A stretch of DNA of 63,039 nt from contig JAQVGZ010000006.1 in assembly GCA_028696455.1 (NCBI GenBank), positions 1-63,039 of the forward strand, read 5' to 3'. This document shows, in pieces, positions 26,445-35,239 of this stretch (position 1 is its first letter; each line of letters begins with the position of its first letter). The notes beneath the pieces are model-generated. The model saw only the letters and a list, made by a program, of their open reading frames with translations, did no database searches and had not been told where the DNA came from. The position numbers and the translations under genes were made by a program. The DNA comes from Desulfotomaculaceae bacterium. GTDB taxonomy: Bacteria > Bacillota > Desulfotomaculia > Desulfotomaculales > Pelotomaculaceae.

Positions 26445-27533
26445 TTAACAAGACTTTCCACCACGCCACACATTAACGATTTCGGCCAGAATGGATAAGG
26501 CTATTTCTTCCGGTGTTTCTGCGCCTATATTCAGGCCGATTGGTGCATGAACCTCTTTTAATTGCTCTGCCGTAATTCCTTCCGCTTCTAGTTGGGTATA
26601 TATTGCTTTTATTTTCTTTTTGCTGCCGATCATACCCCGATAGGCGGCAGGTTTGTTGATCACCTCACGCAGGCAATCCAGGTCATGCTTATGTCCTCTG
26701 GTGACGATGACGATAAAGGTGTTGCGATCTGTTTTCAGTTCTTTTAAGAAATCCTCAAAAACGACGCAGATTACCCGTTCTGCTTCCGGAAAACGGGTCG
26801 TGTTGGCAAAAGAAGGCCGGTCGTCAACAACAGTGGTATGGTAACCGAGAATAGAAGCCATTTTTACCAGGGGCAGTGCAATATGCCCCCCGCCTAAAAT
26901 TAATATTTGTGGTGTCTGGGTACCGGGCTCAAATAGTAATTCTAATTTTTTAAGGCCGCTTTGTTTTGCTTCTGTGGGTAGGGTGAACAGCATGGGTTCT
27001 TTTATGCCCCGGAGTTGGCCGGCAGTAATGCGGGCGATATCCGTTATTTCCGCTGCTCCCAGATCCCCGGCTTCGTTGTTCATTGGTAAAAAGGCCATTT
27101 TCCGGCCTAACAGCTGCTTTTTTTCATCATCAATACCGGTTATTGTTACGAGCAGGGGGGTTTCTTTTCTTTCTAAAGAAGCATGATAAGCCAGTAAAAC
27201 CTGTCTGGAATCGTTGTCCCCACAGCTAAGGAAGTCGATAAAAAATTCCATTTCGCCCCCGCAAATCATTCCTTCTCCGGCGACGGCATGGTTAGTTAGA
27301 TCCAGTTGGTATTTCTTTGCGGTCTTGGTATCCAGCACGCGCAAGGCCTCTTTTTTAGCTGCAGCTTCCCCGCTGCCACCGCCGATAGTCCCGTAAACCC
27401 GGCCATCCTTTAACACAAGCATTTTCGCCCCGGGATTGCGCGGGGTGGAGCCAATAGTTTTAGTAACTGTTACTATAGCGACATCTGTACCTGTTTCTTT
27501 GAGAAATAAAAGCTGATCTATTAATTCTAACAC
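26445..27533 (-). CDS. xdhC: XdhC/CoxI-family molybdenum hydroxylase maturation factor
   Basis: A 362-residue protein. The N-terminal XdhC/CoxI domain contains KTIGSTPRNPGAKMLV and GTIGGGSGEAAA; the C-terminal Rossmann domain has LGGGHIALPLVKMA and the final AEIVNVWRGG. XdhC-type proteins bind molybdenum cofactor, promote its sulfuration and deliver it to xanthine-dehydrogenase-family enzymes. Four bases separate it from yqeB. A GTG start at 27533 is used. Confidence 0.9.
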   Translation of the reverse strand: MLELIDQLLFLKETGTDVAIVTVTKTIGSTPRNPGAKMLVLKDGRVYGTIGGGSGEAAAKKEALRVLDTKTAKKYQLDLTNHAVAGEGMICGGEMEFFIDFLSCGDNDSRQVLLAYHASLERKETPLLVTITGIDDEKKQLLGRKMAFLPMNNEAGDLGAAEITDIARITAGQLRGIKEPMLFTLPTEAKQSGLKKLELLFEPGTQTPQILILGGGHIALPLVKMASILGYHTTVVDDRPSFANTTRFPEAERVICVVFEDFLKELKTDRNTFIVIVTRGHKHDLDCLREVINKPAAYRGMIGSKKKIKAIYTQLEAEGITAEQLKEVHAPIGLNIGAETPEEIALSILAEIVNVWRGGKSC

Positions 27534-27537
27534 CTTG

Positions 27538-28335
27538 CTATAACCTCCTCTGTAAGAATAAGTATGCTTCCAGTACCCCGCCGGCTATAGCCCGGGCTTT
27601 ATCAGAAATTGTAAAACAATATTCCCGCCGGTGGCGTGGATCAATATCGCCTACCTTCATTCCAGGGGTTACCTTTAGGTTACTATGTAGCATACCCCTA
27701 AGAACTCCGGATATCGTTGCATAAAGCGGCAGATCGTCAACTAAAGCTACAGTTTCCCCCTTTTCTACACTATCCCCTATTTCCCTGACAGCGTTGAGAA
27801 TGCCGCTCCCTGGAGAGCGAAGCACTCGCTCTGCCGAATAACCTCCAATCTCACCTGGTATCCCTGTATTAGGTTCAGCCTGGCCTTGTAAAATTACTTT
27901 TCCTAGATTGTGGCCTCTTTGGGTTTCGATTATGGCATGAACATCTACCCCGGCAGTAAAACCCGGCCCTAGACCAATTACTATTGGAGCGTCATCAATA
28001 GTTGTGCCTATATTTTTTTTGGCGAGGGTTGCGTCAACAACTGCTGCTGGATGAAGCGCTTTAAGAGGGTAAAGACTAGGGTCGGCGACGATTGGTATTT
28101 TCCCAGCTTCCAAAAATTTGTGAATATCATTGTTGGTAACAGCTAATTCTGCAGTTATATCCTCCACCGTGCATTTCCCACTGAAGACTGCTTCAGCAAA
28201 GGAAACCGTGCGTCGAATAACCAGTGGTTCCGGCAATTCAATCATGACTACAGGGAAGCCGCTCCTGACAAGCCTGTGTGCTACACCGCTGGCTAAGTCA
28301 CCGGCGCCTCTAATTATGGTAAGCTTATTTTGCAT
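27538..28335 (-). CDS. yqeB: YqeB-type selenium-dependent molybdenum hydroxylase accessory protein
   Basis: A 265-residue protein of the EF2563/YqeB family found in clusters for selenium-dependent molybdenum hydroxylases. It opens with a dinucleotide-binding IIRGAGDLASGVAHRLVRSG and has DVHAIIETQRGHNLG in the middle. The function is unproven; XdhC relatedness suggests a Moco-handling step. ATG 28335 is chosen since GGAGG is correctly spaced; ATG 28341 touches the SD. Confidence 0.86.
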   Translation of the reverse strand: MQNKLTIIRGAGDLASGVAHRLVRSGFPVVMIELPEPLVIRRTVSFAEAVFSGKCTVEDITAELAVTNNDIHKFLEAGKIPIVADPSLYPLKALHPAAVVDATLAKKNIGTTIDDAPIVIGLGPGFTAGVDVHAIIETQRGHNLGKVILQGQAEPNTGIPGEIGGYSAERVLRSPGSGILNAVREIGDSVEKGETVALVDDLPLYATISGVLRGMLHSNLKVTPGMKVGDIDPRHRREYCFTISDKARAIAGGVLEAYLFLQRRL

Positions 28336-28394
28336 TTTCATCCTCCAAAGAAGTATACTGCGAATGGCAAAAATGCTCTTTATTTAAAACAGTA

Positions 28395-29420
28395 TTACAC
28401 TGATTTACCAAAGGAGCAGAACGGAAATTTGCATTCCGGGCAGCCTAGACAAAGGCCGCCATACCCCATTTTAGTTATTTCTCTTCTGGTAACCCGCTCA
28501 CCTGTTAAAACGCGCGGAAGGAGAAGGTCAAAGATGGTTGTCTTAGAGTACATCACACAGGCAGGAAGGCCAAGGATCGGAGTAGCGCCGAGGTAGGCTA
28601 AAATAAACATTGCTCCCGGAAAAACAGGTGCGCCGTAGGTAATAATTTCTGCGCTGGTGGCCCGGATGCCGCTGTGGGTAACATCATCGGGGTCAACAGA
28701 CATTCCCCCGGTGATAAGGACCATCTCAGCTCCTTTTTCAATAAAGCCCATGATACTTTCAGTAATAAGACTAGCTTCGTCAGGTAAGACTTTGTGGAAT
28801 GGCACAGGGCAACCAAAGCGTGATAGCTTTTCCTTAACCACCGGGCTGAACCTATCCTCAATCCGGCCGTGAAAAACCTCGTTGCCGGTTGTAATGAGAC
28901 CGGTGCGTAGTGATTGCATTTCCTTTACTTCTAGCAACGGGCCCCGGTCCCTACATATTTGCTCCACTAGCTCAATTTTTTCTCTTTTAATAACCAGCGG
29001 GATAACCTTTGTGCCAGCTACAATATCTCCCTTTTCTACAATAAAATTGGTGTGGCGTGTGGACAGAGCGACCTCTTCGATTTGGTTAACCAGGCACACA
29101 CCCTCCATATCTACTTTAAGCAATCCACGTAAAGAGGCAATATACTGTACCTTGCCTTCACTGGGTTCGGTCAGCGTGATGCCCTGACCGCTGGAGGCCC
29201 CGGCAATCCTTTGAGCAGCCTCATTTTCATGAATAAATTCAGCGCCGCATTCCCAAATATAAATTTGGTCTTTGCCCATTTTCAACAGTTCGGGGACATC
29301 CTCTTCCCTGATTATATGCCCTTTCTTAAAAGCTGCACCCTTAAATTCTCCCGGTATGACCATTGTTATGTCGTGACACAGAACCATACCCACTGCTTCC
29401 TCAACTTTTACTTTTTGCAT
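28395..29420 (-). CDS. Molybdopterin-binding protein (MoeA/MogA-like) with Cys-rich tail
   Basis: A 341-residue protein. Residues about 165-310 are a molybdopterin-binding domain (GLITTGNEVFHG, VLITGGMSVDPDD, GAPVFPGAMFI). The N-terminal third differs from MoeA and starts with KVEEAVGMVLCHDIT. The C-terminal tail has four closely spaced cysteines (CLGCPECKFPFC), probably a metal site. The type is common in clusters for molybdenum hydroxylases, where it may act between Mo insertion and cytidylylation. It is in the same minus-strand operon as mocA and yqeB. Confidence 0.85.
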   Translation of the reverse strand: MQKVKVEEAVGMVLCHDITMVIPGEFKGAAFKKGHIIREEDVPELLKMGKDQIYIWECGAEFIHENEAAQRIAGASSGQGITLTEPSEGKVQYIASLRGLLKVDMEGVCLVNQIEEVALSTRHTNFIVEKGDIVAGTKVIPLVIKREKIELVEQICRDRGPLLEVKEMQSLRTGLITTGNEVFHGRIEDRFSPVVKEKLSRFGCPVPFHKVLPDEASLITESIMGFIEKGAEMVLITGGMSVDPDDVTHSGIRATSAEIITYGAPVFPGAMFILAYLGATPILGLPACVMYSKTTIFDLLLPRVLTGERVTRREITKMGYGGLCLGCPECKFPFCSFGKSV

Positions 29421-29462
29421 TACTTTTCCGCCTTTCTGGGTCTATTTCAACTAATAGTGATC

Positions 29463-30050
29463 TTAACTTGTTCCCGGGTAATTTTGTAAAGCGCGGTAGT
29501 CCTCCCATGTATCTACATCGAAAACAACCCCTCTGTCTGTTACGTCCACTTTAACCAGGCTTTCCGGGTGTCTGAGAATAATTTCCCGGGCGCCAACATC
29601 ACCTGAAAGGGAGAATATTTCTGTGAAAAAAAACCTGTCAAACAATACAGGATTTCCTCTTTCTCCCATATAATAAGGGGCAACTATCGTTCGGTGCCTA
29701 TAGTGTCTAATGAGCAGATCAATTGTGTAACTGTCCACCAGCGGCTGGTCGCCTAGTGCGAACAGCACGGCCTGGGTGGATTCGTCTAACGCGGCCAGCC
29801 CTGCCTTAAGTGAGCTGCTTTGGCCAGTGGCAAAACCACTGTTTATTACCACCTTTACCGGGTATTCTTTTAATAAATCAAGTACTTGCTCAGCCTTACT
29901 GCCTATGACCACAACGACTTCATCTATCTGTGACCTTAGCAAATTATTGACAACGTGAGCAAGCAATGGACTTCCCCGGTAAGTTAGCAGTTGTTTGGGA
30001 ACTCCCAGACGGGATGCTTCCCCGGCAGCCAGAACTACACCTGCAATCAA
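29463..30050 (-). CDS. mocA: Molybdenum cofactor cytidylyltransferase
   Basis: A 195-residue nucleotidyltransferase with the MobA/MocA signature at its start (VVLAAGEASRLGVPKQLL) and GDQPLVD for the metal-binding step. MocA enzymes transfer CMP to Mo-molybdopterin to make MCD, the cofactor form used by xanthine-oxidase-family enzymes such as the hydroxylase encoded at 41.5-45.3 kb. Its TTG start overlaps the yqeC stop by four bases. Confidence 0.88.
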   Translation of the reverse strand: MIAGVVLAAGEASRLGVPKQLLTYRGSPLLAHVVNNLLRSQIDEVVVVIGSKAEQVLDLLKEYPVKVVINSGFATGQSSSLKAGLAALDESTQAVLFALGDQPLVDSYTIDLLIRHYRHRTIVAPYYMGERGNPVLFDRFFFTEIFSLSGDVGAREIILRHPESLVKVDVTDRGVVFDVDTWEDYRALQNYPGTS

Positions 30051-30805
30051 AATACCAATACCTCCATAAACTGGTTAGCAGACTGTGCGGCCCCAATCAC
30101 AACCCGCTTCGCTCCGCCCTGCCCAAGCAGGCCGGCAATTTCACGGGCGCTCTCCAAGGCCATAGTTGATTCAACTTTATTCATAAAAGGTACCCAGCGA
30201 CTATTCCGGGGGATGTCTTTACCATAGCCCTGGCTGTGCAGAAGCACCCTGGCAACTGTCTGTCCGGTAATTAAATCACCAAGACTCATGCCGGTAAGAC
30301 TGGCGATTTTTTCAGGCCGGTGGGTGTATGTACTATTTAAAGGCTTACCCAGGCAATCAATTCCTACCACGGTCACAACTAAAGTTGCTGTATGCGGGAT
30401 AACCGGCTCACCTTCCCGGGGTGCCTTAAAAGGCTTGCGCGCGGCCCCGTCTGCTTCCACAATAATTAGGTCGGCGCCCGTGCTGGGTATTTCGGCAATG
30501 AGTTCTTTATCCAGACCATTTAGCTTGTTTTCCTGATCTAAACCTATTCCGGCTACAACCTGGGGAAAGGTGGTTAAGCTTTCTTTTATTTTAGACAGTA
30601 GGCATTCTGGTATTGCCTCAATGACTAACTTAAGCAGCTTATTTTCTTTGGGGGCAAAAATCCGGGTCGTTGTGGTTATTACCACTCTCCATCCCAGTTT
30701 TATTGCTTCTTGCCCAATAGCAAACATGGTGGTAGTTTTTCCACCCGCACCGGTAAGGGCGATGATATCACCTTTATGTATTGAAAAAGCATCAATTAAA
30801 TTCAT
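30047..30805 (-). CDS. yqeC: YqeC-type selenium-dependent hydroxylase accessory protein
   Basis: A 252-residue putative P-loop NTPase of the YqeC family. The N-terminal Walker A is ALTGAGGKTTTMFAI, followed by TTTTRIFAP, and the acidic motif IIVEADGAARKPFKAP is diagnostic. The function is unknown but the genomic link to molybdenum hydroxylase maturation is consistent. First gene of the minus-strand operon; ATG 30805 follows AGAGG. Confidence 0.87.
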   Translation of the reverse strand: MNLIDAFSIHKGDIIALTGAGGKTTTMFAIGQEAIKLGWRVVITTTTRIFAPKENKLLKLVIEAIPECLLSKIKESLTTFPQVVAGIGLDQENKLNGLDKELIAEIPSTGADLIIVEADGAARKPFKAPREGEPVIPHTATLVVTVVGIDCLGKPLNSTYTHRPEKIASLTGMSLGDLITGQTVARVLLHSQGYGKDIPRNSRWVPFMNKVESTMALESAREIAGLLGQGGAKRVVIGAAQSANQFMEVLVF

Positions 30806-30808
30806 CAA

Positions 30809-31057
30809 TGGACCTCTTTTTGCTTTTGTGACATTAACTTTGATAACTAAAAATTTATATTAACTAAGAAACAGTTACCTATATAAAAAACTTATGAAAT
30901 TTTTTTACCAAGTCAAATAGTTATTGAAGATTATGAACCAGTTAATTTTTTATGTCAAGGGAAAAAACTGCATAACATATTTAACATTGTTAATAGCTCA
31001 TGCAGTTGCAATAGTATACTCGTATGCTCCCAAACTCCTCTGACTGTTTAGCCTACT
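30809..31057. promoter_or_regulatory. Spacer between PucR-type regulator and yqeC, with inverted repeats
   Basis: An AT-rich spacer that probably holds the maturation-operon promoter (minus strand). AACTGCAT (30968-30975) and ATGCAGTT (31002-31009) form an 8-bp inverted repeat around TTAACATTGTTAA. This could be a regulator site or the terminator of the regulator gene; no coding sequence is visible. Confidence 0.35.
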
Positions 31058-32374
31058 CTAATCAAGCCCTCCGGGTTTCAGAGGATAATCTCCCTTAGGT
31101 TGGTTGAAGCAATCCTTATCCTCCTCACCCTTAATAATACACCATATTTTTAAAGCCATTTGTAAATCGAATCTTTTATTGGAATCCTTTAGATTAAAGT
31201 TACCTACTTCACTTATTTTACCCAGACGGTATTTAAAGCCGCTTGGTGTTACAGCCGCAGCCTCGGCTGCCTCTTTAATATTGCCATCATGACAGAAATA
31301 AAGATGAAGGGTTTCTACCAGTTGAGATTGGTGCCTAGCGTCGTATTCTAGCAACTTGCCAAGCTGTTTTTGCATAAAGTTGAGCAGGTGTTGCTGATTG
31401 GCGTTATAGAAGAGCAGGCCATAAGTACCCAGGCTGTCATATGAGAGCACAGTATTGCTTTGGTTTAACCCCTTAATTATTGTTAATGCCCTCTGAGCTT
31501 CCTGATAGGATAGCTCAAAATCTGATGGTTTACGGCAGATCCTTCCAATACCGATGGAAACAGTTATGTTTTGTTTTTGGAACTCTTGACTAACCCGCTC
31601 CTGGATAGCATGGGCTAGATCAATACTGCTAACTGTTGCATTGGAGTCTAGCTTGGTAATGACGATAATACTATTGCCTTTTGCCGTAACGGTGCCAACA
31701 AAGTTACAGGCATTAAGCGCTAGGTTAACCGTATTACAAAGGCGGTTCTTGAAGCGGGATAGTTGCCTTTCATCCCGCCCGAATAAATCAGTTAGGTTTT
31801 TAAAACGATCAACATTAATGATCAGGAAGTAGCGGGGCTGGTTGAGATCATGTCCGAGGTATCTTGCCCTTTCATTAATTGCGGTTTCGGAATTGAAATT
31901 ACCTGTGATTAAATCTTCAAGCAAATCACCCTTTAGTCGGGCCTCCGTTTCAGCCACTGCCCGGGTCTGCATCATCTTGAGAGCGAAAACCGCAGCAGTG
32001 CGCTCCAGTGTAACTCGATCCAGCCAGGTGAACTGCCCGGAGAGCTTGAAAAAACTAACATAGCCGAGGATATCCTGTCCAATTACGATGGGGGAGATAA
32101 GCCTTGTAAATGGTTTCCTAGTTGTTTCTGCAGGAAGCAGGATTGGCTTTCTTTCTCGGACCAAGGTGGTAGCCAGATGGCTATGACTCAAATTGTTGAA
32201 AATATCCCTGGCTGAGCAATCTTCCTTAGCCGGCAAGTTCTGTACGGTTGCTATTGAAGGTGGGAGGGAATATGCTACTGGCCGGAAGGAATGATCCTCC
32301 ACAAAGATCGATCCCCCAATTATTTGACTCACCTTGCCGGCAATAGACAACAAGTCATCCCCGTTTAATACCAT
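31058..32374 (-). CDS. PucR/CdaR-family transcriptional regulator
   Basis: A 438-residue regulator with a GAF-like sensor (about 10-140), a GGDEF-like CdaR domain (about 175-310, NVDRFKNLT and SIGIGRIC) and a C-terminal PucR helix-turn-helix (HDGNIKEAAEAAAV then RFDLQMAL). The family usually activates catabolic operons. It lies between the Mo-maturation operon and the divergent phenol cluster and may control either. ATG 32374 has no good SD, and coding-like sequence (EQNTVLKQSIAIHEQINR) continues upstream in frame to a TAG without a standard start, so the N-terminal PucR domain appears to be missing. Confidence 0.85.
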   Translation of the reverse strand: MVLNGDDLLSIAGKVSQIIGGSIFVEDHSFRPVAYSLPPSIATVQNLPAKEDCSARDIFNNLSHSHLATTLVRERKPILLPAETTRKPFTRLISPIVIGQDILGYVSFFKLSGQFTWLDRVTLERTAAVFALKMMQTRAVAETEARLKGDLLEDLITGNFNSETAINERARYLGHDLNQPRYFLIINVDRFKNLTDLFGRDERQLSRFKNRLCNTVNLALNACNFVGTVTAKGNSIIVITKLDSNATVSSIDLAHAIQERVSQEFQKQNITVSIGIGRICRKPSDFELSYQEAQRALTIIKGLNQSNTVLSYDSLGTYGLLFYNANQQHLLNFMQKQLGKLLEYDARHQSQLVETLHLYFCHDGNIKEAAEAAAVTPSGFKYRLGKISEVGNFNLKDSNKRFDLQMALKIWCIIKGEEDKDCFNQPKGDYPLKPGGLD

Positions 32375-33173
32375 CCTGTTTATCTGCTCGTGAATGGCTA
32401 TTGATTGTTTTAGTACGGTATTTTGCTCGGGGATCTTGTTGTAGGACTGCTAGCTTACAGATGTCCGAAGGAAGAAATACTTAAGATTGATAACCTTTCG
32501 GGTGGCTTAAGCCTTTAGTGACATTTGTGTAGATGTTTGTTTAGTATAGGTTTAAAGTGGAAAACCTCAGCTAGTAAGATGGTAACTGTCATTTTGACAG
32601 TACTTTTCAGAAAATTCTGTCTTGTAATGATATAGTAATGTTAAAACTGTTGTGCTAAATTTATGTCAGTTAATTAGCTAAGTAAGGTTTAAGAAAGCCT
32701 CCTTACTAATTAATTAAGATAGAAGGATGGAGGTGTTGGAAAAATTTGTTAGATATTGCGAGTACTGAATGTTGCCACGCAATCATATGCCCGAATTTGA
32801 TGGTGTAACAAATTGTAAATGCTTAAAATCAGTCTTCGTAAATGAAGGTAGATTACGAGAAGATCTATTACAGAAACGCTGGATTGTAAATGAAAGGTTT
32901 ATGAAAAACCTTCACATTAGAATTGAGCCACAACCTGTTCTCCTGCCAATGGAAAAAATGCTGTGGCTCGCTCACACTGTAAGCTCATGGCCTGGCTAGC
33001 CATGTTTTTTACAGTACCTTATTACATTATACCACACTACAATTATTATTGCCAAGACATTTACAATATCCAGCTTGGCACCTTAAGGGAGTGGATTGTA
33101 GCCCCTCACTGAAAAGAAAAAGGTTCAAAGTAATGTTTAAGCTTAGCCTAGTAAATTACAAGGGGGGAAAACA
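32375..33173. promoter_or_regulatory. Long divergent regulatory region before phenol cluster
   Basis: About 800 bp without a convincing gene. Elements: palindrome ACTGTCA-TTT-TGACAGT (32585-32601); AGGTTT/AAACCT hairpin near 32896-32910; GAGCCACA (32925-32932) with TGTGGCTC (32962-32969); nested stem ACTGTAA/TTACAGT (32976-32982, 33009-33015) enclosing CATGGC/GCCATG (32986-32991, 32999-33004) with TTTTTT; and TGCCAAG/CTTGGCA (33050-33056, 33074-33080). A 10-codon frame with a good SD (GGAGGTG then TTG, about 32730) lies near the front. This looks like operator sites plus a structured mRNA leader. Confidence 0.5.
32986..33015 (+). terminator. Terminator-like nested hairpin in leader
   Basis: CATGGC/GCCATG stem with a T run, inside an outer ACTGTAA/TTACAGT stem, 160 bp before the phenylphosphate synthase gene. 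It could end a leader transcript or act as an attenuator. Confidence 0.5.
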
Positions 33174-35015
33174 TTGTCCAAAAAACGTAAGTTCTTGAAT
33201 CTTAGTGAGGCACCGGTAATTCCCGGCACAGAGGGCTGGGAAAGGATGTATCCATACTTTTACCGGTTAGCTAAAGACAATAAGGAAAGAGAAGCGTATG
33301 AAAATAACACATTGTGGTATTACGATGGGTTACACTACCCGGAACCAATGTATCCATTTGACTTAATATGGGACGAAGCCTGGTACCTCAGTCTTTCCCA
33401 GTTTAATACCCGAATTTTTATGGTTCCGCCGGCATACGGGGTCGATCACCGGTTGGTCAACGGTTATGTTTACCTTGCGGCAGTACCGGTCACGGACCCC
33501 GAAGAAATCAAAAAGAGAATTCCGCTCTTCATGGAGAGAGCCGGTTATTATTACGATAACTGGGAATCGCTTTATGCTAAATGGAAAGAAAAGATGCTTG
33601 CTATTATTAAAGAAGTAAAGGCCATAGAATTTAAAGAACCACCGGATATGGAAGACATTTCAATTGTTCATGACGGCCTTGGAATAAGTACTGCCTATGA
33701 ACTGTCCTTAGCTTATAACCGTGTAATAGAATTGGCTTTAAAGAATTGGCAGTATCATATGGAATTTTTAAACCTTGGTTATGCGGCGTACGTTACTTTT
33801 GCAGAATTCTGCAGGGAGGCTTTTCCCGGTATTGAAGACAGCAGCATTACCAAGATGATTGGCGGTATTGATGTAATACTCTTCCAACCGGATGAAAGAG
33901 TGAAAGAACTGGCTAAGTCGGCAGTCAGCCTGGGGGTTGCAGATATCATTAAATCATTAACAAACCCCACAGAAATAATGGCTAAAATGGCTGAAACGGA
34001 CTCAGGTAAAAAGTGGTTAAAACAGCTGGAGGAAGCGCGGGATCCCTGGTTCTATCTTTCCTCCGGCACTGGTTGGTACCATGATCATTACTGCTGGAAC
34101 GACCGCTTGGAAATACCTTTCATGTCCATTAGAAGTTATATTGCCAAGCTGGAAAAAGGTGAAAGTCTTGAGCGCCCCACGCAGCAATTGCTTGAGGAAA
34201 GAGAACGAATTACTTCCGAGTATGCCGCACTCATGCGTACGGAGGAAGATAGGAATACCTTCAACAAGTTGCTAACCATTTCGCGCACCGTCTTTCCATA
34301 TGTGGAAGAGCATCTCTTTTACGTCGAGCACTGGTTCCACAGCATTTTCTATGGAAAGATTAGGGAGTTGGCTAAAATTTTAGTTAACAAGCAGATGATT
34401 AACGATGTTGAAGACATTTGGTATCTTAACCGTTTTGAAATTCCGGAGTTAATTGCAGATATGAACTGTGCCTGGGCTACTGGTGTAAGCTCATATGGCG
34501 TTTCTAAATGGCCCCAAGAAATTGAGTGGCGTAAGGGAGTCCTGCAAAAATTTAGGGAATATACCCCACCTCCCGCGTACGGACTGCCGCCTGATGTTGT
34601 TAAAGAACCTTTTACTGTTGTCCTGTGGGGAGTCACAACTGAGCGTGTGGAGGCATGGCTTGATGCAAAAAATACTGATGTTGACTCTCTTACTGAACTG
34701 AGAGGCTTTTCAGGTTCAACCGGAGTGGTTGAAGGAATTGCCAGAGTAGTGCGTGGTCCGAGTGAGTTGAGTACGCTGCGTGAAGGTGAAATATTGGTTG
34801 CCCCCACCACTTCGCCAAGCTGGGCGCCGATATTTACCACTATCAGAGGCGTAGTAACTGATGTTGGAGGAATTATGTCCCACGCAGCTATAGTATGTCG
34901 AGAGTATGGTATGCCGGCAGTCGTTGGTGCGGGTTATGCGACCGCAATGATAAAAACTGGACAAAGGATCAGAGTCGACGGTGATAAGGGAATTGTGAAG
35001 ATCTTAGAGCCCTAG
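33174..35015 (+). CDS. Phenylphosphate synthase alpha subunit (phosphohistidine subunit)
   Basis: A 613-residue (about 70 kDa) member of the PEP-synthase superfamily. The C-terminal 90 residues are the swivelling phosphohistidine domain: GEILVAPTTSPSWAPIF, then GGIMSHAAIVCREYGMPAVV with the phospho-His at H570. The preceding 500 residues lack the ATP-grasp domain. This matches subunit 1 of phenylphosphate synthase from anaerobic phenol degraders, which passes a phosphoryl group from ATP to phenol. The next gene supplies the ATP-binding half. TTG 33174 follows AAGGGGGGAAAA. Another split PEP-utilising enzyme acting on a different phenol is the alternative. Confidence 0.82.
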   Translation: MSKKRKFLNLSEAPVIPGTEGWERMYPYFYRLAKDNKEREAYENNTLWYYDGLHYPEPMYPFDLIWDEAWYLSLSQFNTRIFMVPPAYGVDHRLVNGYVYLAAVPVTDPEEIKKRIPLFMERAGYYYDNWESLYAKWKEKMLAIIKEVKAIEFKEPPDMEDISIVHDGLGISTAYELSLAYNRVIELALKNWQYHMEFLNLGYAAYVTFAEFCREAFPGIEDSSITKMIGGIDVILFQPDERVKELAKSAVSLGVADIIKSLTNPTEIMAKMAETDSGKKWLKQLEEARDPWFYLSSGTGWYHDHYCWNDRLEIPFMSIRSYIAKLEKGESLERPTQQLLEERERITSEYAALMRTEEDRNTFNKLLTISRTVFPYVEEHLFYVEHWFHSIFYGKIRELAKILVNKQMINDVEDIWYLNRFEIPELIADMNCAWATGVSSYGVSKWPQEIEWRKGVLQKFREYTPPPAYGLPPDVVKEPFTVVLWGVTTERVEAWLDAKNTDVDSLTELRGFSGSTGVVEGIARVVRGPSELSTLREGEILVAPTTSPSWAPIFTTIRGVVTDVGGIMSHAAIVCREYGMPAVVGAGYATAMIKTGQRIRVDGDKGIVKILEP

Positions 35016-35239
35016 ATAGACCTTAAAGAGTTATTTGTAATATCAGTGAAATTCATGATCGCGTTAAAGTCAGTTAGGCAAAAATAATCCGAATATTTAA
35101 AATATTAAGATATATCTTAAATATGGCTTTGACATGATCAAATATAAGGTTCCAAGTAAAGCATTTAAAAGTTAATGTAAAAACTAACCTACACGCTCGA
35201 CAAATGCACAATGCTCAGAAGCTAAGGGAGGGGTAGGCT
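35016..35239. other. Spacer between alpha and beta subunit genes
   Basis: A 224-bp AT-rich gap without a gene; unusually long for genes of one enzyme. There is no strong terminator, but an internal promoter is possible. Confidence 0.35.

Noticed and set aside
32769..32999. 76-codon open frame before the phenol cluster
   Set aside because: It has no SD, no recognisable protein sequence, and it covers the paired arms of the leader hairpins; better explained as structured non-coding sequence.
33074..33090. TTGGCAC-like sequence as a sigma-54 promoter for the phenol cluster
   Set aside because: The -24 half fits but the -12 position reads GGGAG instead of TTGC, so the motif fails; the bases are better seen as one arm of an inverted repeat.
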